Shown here: positions 60,045-64,000 of the stretch, in pieces
How the letters are laid out: every line of letters starts with the position of its first letter
How positions within the stretch are numbered: position 1 is the first letter of the stretch
DNA from: Aquatica leii
Lineage: Eukaryota > Arthropoda > Insecta > Coleoptera > Lampyridae
DNA: 64,000 nucleotides
Assembly (NCBI GenBank): GCA_035610365.1
Contig: CM069438.1
Coordinates: 47,178,837 to 47,242,836 of the forward strand
Reading direction: 5' to 3'
Made by a program: the position numbers and the translations under genes
Notes under the pieces: generated by a model
Seen by the model: only the letters and a program-made list of their open reading frames with translations
Told to the model about the DNA's origin: nothing
The model's database searches: none

Positions 60045-61059
60045 TGTTACGTTAAGAATATTTTTGTACTATATGAGTTCTGCCTTAGAACGTATTTTTA
60101 CATATAGAACGTCATCTGTCCTTACGACATCTGTGGTTACGCTATGAATCAACCACTTCAATTCTATGTAGAACGAAAGTCGGACGAGTCGTGAGTGAGG
60201 AAATCATCGGGGTAAGAATGCATTGTCATTTTGATTTTTTATTTTATCATTAGCAATCTTGATTACCAACACGTGTTCTATTGAAGCTGGGATATTGACA
60301 CGTTTTTTTTTACTGAACAATTTTTATATCGAAACCATAGTTTCAATTGCTACATTTATAAGCCCAAATTATTATTAAAATATCTATAATAATAATTTAG
60401 GAAAACTTGGCACGTTTGGTTTTTTTTACAGATCATATAAACTTAAGAAATTTATATGTGATAACGCTATGTGTACGTGGTAACTTACTTTTTGGTAAAT
60501 TTTAGGAAATTGTGTTAAAGGTGCCGTTAGCTAACCGCATACTTTGGAACAAAAAAATGTGAGTATTTTGTTTTCTATTTAAATTTTTTTTGTATGCGTT
60601 GTCAGTCGTTTGCACGTACGTACATATTTTGTTTTTTTGTCACAATTAAATATAAAACTTTTTTTTGTAATAAATTTAATTACGAGATATTAGATATTTT
60701 TGTTATATTCACTAATGTAAATTTGTTGCTTTGAAATGTTGCTCTAGTTAAGAGAGATGGCATCAACGATTATTGTCTCTAATATCTACTAACAAACTCT
60801 AAATTGATAGCATTTATGTAATTCTACATTGCTTCTTTTCTTTAGTTTTTTTTCTTTGTTAAAATAAAGATTTTCATAGTTATAACCCGTGTTTAGTCAT
60901 TTGTTCTGTTTCAGTGTTGAACAGATTTAAACGGCATCTGCTATTATTGGTATTCTACCGTTTTGGCACTTTTGATTAGCACACCGAGATTTGAGACCCT
61001 TTCGCCGAAATGTATTGAGCTAGCCGCCTTAATTTAAGCTAAGAGTAAATTTCCGTAAC
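60045..61059. mobile_element. Probable solo LTR
   Basis: Starts TGTTACGTTAAG and ends TTTCCGTAACA (7-bp inverted ends TGTTACG/CGTAACA). Flanks are AGGA on the left and AAGA on the right, a 4-bp target duplication with one change. It contains an R-U5-like segment (TTTAAACGGCATC, TTTTGGCAC) shared in pattern with the repeats at 23533 and 27328. Confidence 0.6.
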
Positions 61060-61339
61060 AAAGATTGTATTCGGTAGATATAATACTCGAGCTTAACTCA
61101 TCTAATGCTTTTAATACAAAAAGTACAATTCTAGAAAAATTACCAAATCCTACTACCGAAACACAAAACATAAAGTTTATATTTTTCAGCTAAAATATAC
61201 AAGATAAGGTAAATATAACCGCCAAAAAACCAAAAAAAATCTAGTTTATTGATCAGAAAAATGTTTTTGGATTAATTTGATGCGAATCAAAGACAATATA
61301 AACAATTATTAAATTTTATTCGTCATATTTGGTACATTT

Positions 61340-61658
61340 TTACCAACCATATCTGCCAGCATAACCTAAGCTTCTTCCATAAGTGAATGGGGCTCCGACA
61401 TATCCGCTGTAACCAAGACTTCTACCATAGCCGATAGATCCGGCGTAGCCTAAATTATAAGCAGGAGCTCTATAAGCTGCAGCATAACTAATAGCTGGTG
61501 CTGCATAACCGTACGAAAGTGCAGCATATCTTAAAGGCGATGACAAATACCCGGCATTGGCAAAAGCCAACACAGCAAAAATACACAAAATCTACCAAAA
61601 AAAAACAATTGCATTAATGTCTCAAACACCAACGAATTTTACTTACTTTGATAAACAT
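61340..61658 (-). CDS. Low-complexity cuticular protein, gene 2 (two exons)
   Basis: A secreted 87-residue protein. Exon 1 (61658-61647) encodes MFIK. The intron (61646-61592, GTAAGT...TAG, 55 bp) is phase 0. Exon 2 (61591-61340) continues ILCIFAVLAFANA, then GYL, with probable signal cleavage after residue 17. The mature part is Tyr/Gly/Ala-rich (YGYAAPAISYAAAYRAPAY) with a repeated GYGRSLGY/TYGRSLGY motif and an aromatic end GRYGW. The start and exon layout match gene 1; the mature parts differ (more Gly-Tyr, less Pro). A minus-strand AATAAA at 61320-61315 is the likely polyadenylation signal. Intact, with cuticle function inferred from composition and layout. Confidence 0.85.
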
Positions 61659-61676
61659 TTCTTAACAGAAGATTAA

Positions 61677-61717
61677 ACTGAATCTGTCGTACAATTTAAA
61701 AGCTTTGCTCTTTTATA
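61677..61717 (-). promoter_or_regulatory. Core promoter of cuticle gene 2
   Basis: TATAAAA (61717-61711) followed by TTCAGTT (initiator TCAGT at 61681-61677), about 38 bp apart, and the ATG 20 bp further on. Same design as gene 1. Confidence 0.65.
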
Positions 61718-62800
61718 CCAAAATTGCTATCTATAGCAGCATCGTGATTATTTAATTTTCAGATAATTTATTTTTAATATCTTATTACGCTTAGTGATTA
61801 AAAAGCAATCTGTCGGTATAATAGAACGTTGAAGTGGAAAATTATTCAAAGCCACGGAAAGTAAATCAAGAAAATTAAATTTAGTTTTAACAAAAATAAA
61901 AATTGCGATTTTTGCAGATGAAAACAAAATTAAAATTAACAAATTCCTTAAACATAATTATCTTTTTTAATGTAGGAATTGACACAATTTAAAGTGTATT
62001 TAACATAACTTACTAAAGTTGCAGCTATTGATAGCAATCAATTTATGTTGACAATAAATTGCTCTTGCTACACCATTAGTTATGAATACCACGACAATTA
62101 CACAATTATACTAAGTGTCCTCTACAGTTTCTCCATTGAGGATAAAACGTGTTAGCAGCGCTCAAATACAAATTTTCAAACTTCTTAAATTTAGTTTGCT
62201 GACATAAGCATTTAAATAAAAATGTAATTTGCATAAAAAGTTTTAAAGCAAATTCGAATTTCTTGAAGAATTTGCAAAGTCAGCTGTGTCAAATAACTTC
62301 CAACGTCGTTTAAATTTAAGACAATATAATTCATTTGTTTGTTATTTGTAATTCTTTTTAACTGTGTTACAAAGTTTGCTGAAACGTTGGTTTTAATTAA
62401 AATACAAAACATTTTTTATAATAATTATGAAAGTTATTTAAACTTTAAATGATTTGCCATAAATAGGTGTATAATTTTAACAAATTAAAAAAAAAAACTT
62501 ATTACAGGTTACAATTTTTTTTTGACCGTTGTTACGTGTAAAACGCATGAATATTTAAAAAAGTTTGAAATAAAATTGAGCGCCAGGCTCTTACTACAAA
62601 AGTTGTTTGTGCCACATATTGACACTTGTAAACCAAAAGAAGATGACGAAAAACAAACGATACACAAATTTTACTATTAAAATAAACCATTAATAGATGT
62701 TGTTATGTGTCGTTAGTTTTTTGATATTGCCAACGCGAATCCCGTAACACGACTTCGTTCCGAAGCGTTATTTAAAGTTTTAAAACAGCGAAAGTAAAAA
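61718..62800. other. AT-rich spacer
   Basis: No supported gene or repeat. Confidence 0.35.
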
Positions 62801-62807
62801 AATTTGT

Positions 62808-64000
62808 GTGAGAAATCAAGAGAATACGACTGAGAGGAAGCAAATGAGTAACAGTAAAGACAAGGATACTACGAGAAAGTTTAGCGTAGGATCTATAGAA
62901 GTAGACTTATTTAAAAGAAAAAGAGAAGAAAGAAAAAAACATAGCGAGAAAATAGAAGTCCTAGGAAATCAAAGAAAAGTAACCAAAGTAATGCGAAAAA
63001 CTCCAACAAACACAAGTACAGATAATAATAAACAAAAAGTTAACAGTAAGTGAAACTGAATACAATATGGTAAAGCTAGAACAGTAAATGGTAAAATGGA
63101 TCTAGAAATAAATGAAATTAAAGATGAAGCCAAAAATACTAGAATGGACATAAGAGGTACAAATAAACAAATGAAAAAACAAACAGGAGAGATAAAAGCT
63201 CTCAGAGTGAATTAAAAAAGAGAAATGAAGTGTGGCAAATTGAAAAAAATGAACTACAACAAGAAATTAAAATAATGAAGAAAAGATTAGAAGCGCAAGA
63301 AAAAAATAGTAAGAAAAACAATATAATAATTACAAGAACTACGGCAAAAGACGAAAACTTAAAGGAATGGATAAAAGAGTTAATTAAAAAAGAATTAAAG
63401 TAGAAACGGCTTACAAGATAGGAAAACAAGAACCGAAGGTGGTAATAGCTAAACTTTGAACAAAAGATGGAAGTGATCAAAAACAAGTACAAATTAAGAG
63501 ACAAAAATTTCTATATTGACAGCAACCTCATCTGCAAAGAGCAAAAAATTCAGCAAACAATAATATAGAAAATAGCCAACGAAGAAAGGAATAAAAGAAA
63601 CAGTATCAAAGTGAGCTACAAAACAGCAAGAAATAAAGGGTGCAAAATACATATAAAAACTAGCAAAAAATAAGACTAATGAAAGCACAATGACAAAAAT
63701 AACTAACAACATGGACACGATAAGAGAAAACGAAAAAATAGTAAAACAAGGTAAAGAGAAAATTGACAATTCGTCTAGCGGAAACAGAGGAGTAATTAAA
63801 GGAAACAGAGAAGACTTAGTACATGAGCTACAAAAAACAACAACTGACAAAAGACACATAATCAAATCAAAAGAAAAAGATTAAGGCTAGAGAACTATAT
63901 GGGAAACGGAAAAATAAGTAAAGATGAAGAACGCAAAAGAAACACAAATACATCTAATATACATAAAAATGAAAATAGGAGAATTTAGTTTGACATAATA
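62808..64000 (+). pseudogene. LINE ORF1 remnant running off the window
   Basis: A purine-rich plus strand with broken frames: MSNSKDKDTTRKFSVGSIEV and DLFKRKREERKKHSEKI, then a coiled-coil stretch (VWQIEKNELQQEIKIMKKRL), then KEWIKELIKKELK, TAYKIGKQEPKVVIA, KYKLRDKNFYIDSNL and a Lys-rich end near 63660. This is the coiled coil, RRM-like and C-terminal domain order of LINE ORF1 proteins. It is similar in type to the piece at 14930-15250. Any ORF2 would lie beyond 64000. Confidence 0.55.

Noticed and set aside
63202..63865. Minus-strand hydrophobic frames at the right edge
   Set aside because: Antisense to a Lys-rich LINE ORF1.

Overview
The window is AT-rich, intron-bearing animal DNA. Two short secreted cuticle-type proteins rich in Ala, Tyr and Pro, together with the mix of BEL, gypsy, LOA, I-like, R1-like and RTE-like retroelements plus mariner, piggyBac, pogo/Tigger and Transib-like DNA transposons, point to an insect. 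A beetle is a guess that I cannot prove from sequence. The only genes that look intact are the two cuticle-type genes (16078-16431 and 61340-61658, both on the minus strand). They share one design: signal peptide, a four-codon first exon, a phase-0 intron of 54 or 55 bp, and a TATA box with a TCAGT initiator. Everything else recognisable is transposon-derived and broken.

Left part (1-9850): a BEL/Pao protease scrap; a minus-strand LINE with a PHD-finger ORF1, split by a solo LTR with a 4-bp target duplication; a two-exon THAP-domain pseudogene; and the 3' end of another LINE. 9855-15290 is an RTE-like LINE on the minus strand, interrupted by a DD41D mariner-type transposon with terminal inverted repeats of about 365 bp. 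16078-16431 is cuticle gene 1. 17267-22357 is a GC-rich LOA-like LINE with both ends and an 11-bp target duplication. 23329-28553 holds gypsy gag and integrase remnants and a piggyBac remnant.

Middle and right (31100-61060): a mariner pseudogene is split by a non-autonomous Transib-like element whose ends read CACAGTG and whose target duplication is CGGCG. From 35096 to about 59520 lie three head-to-tail copies of one composite unit of about 4.5 kb (gypsy-like internal sequence plus a pogo/Tigger transposase remnant). Copy a was inflated to 15.7 kb by two insertions. One is a DNA transposon carrying a widespread uncharacterised arthropod protein, with CACTGGTCTGC ends and target duplication TAATAA. 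The other is an R1-like LINE, itself split by an I/Nimb-like LINE. Copies b and c share a solo LTR that copy a lacks. Another solo LTR, cuticle gene 2 and the start of a LINE ORF1 running off the window finish the segment.

The nesting lets insertions be ordered in time, because exact empty sites are present in sister copies or restored reading frames. The least described items are the 36310-38879 transposon, the Transib-like element with ends identical to the V(D)J heptamer, and the tandem triplication.
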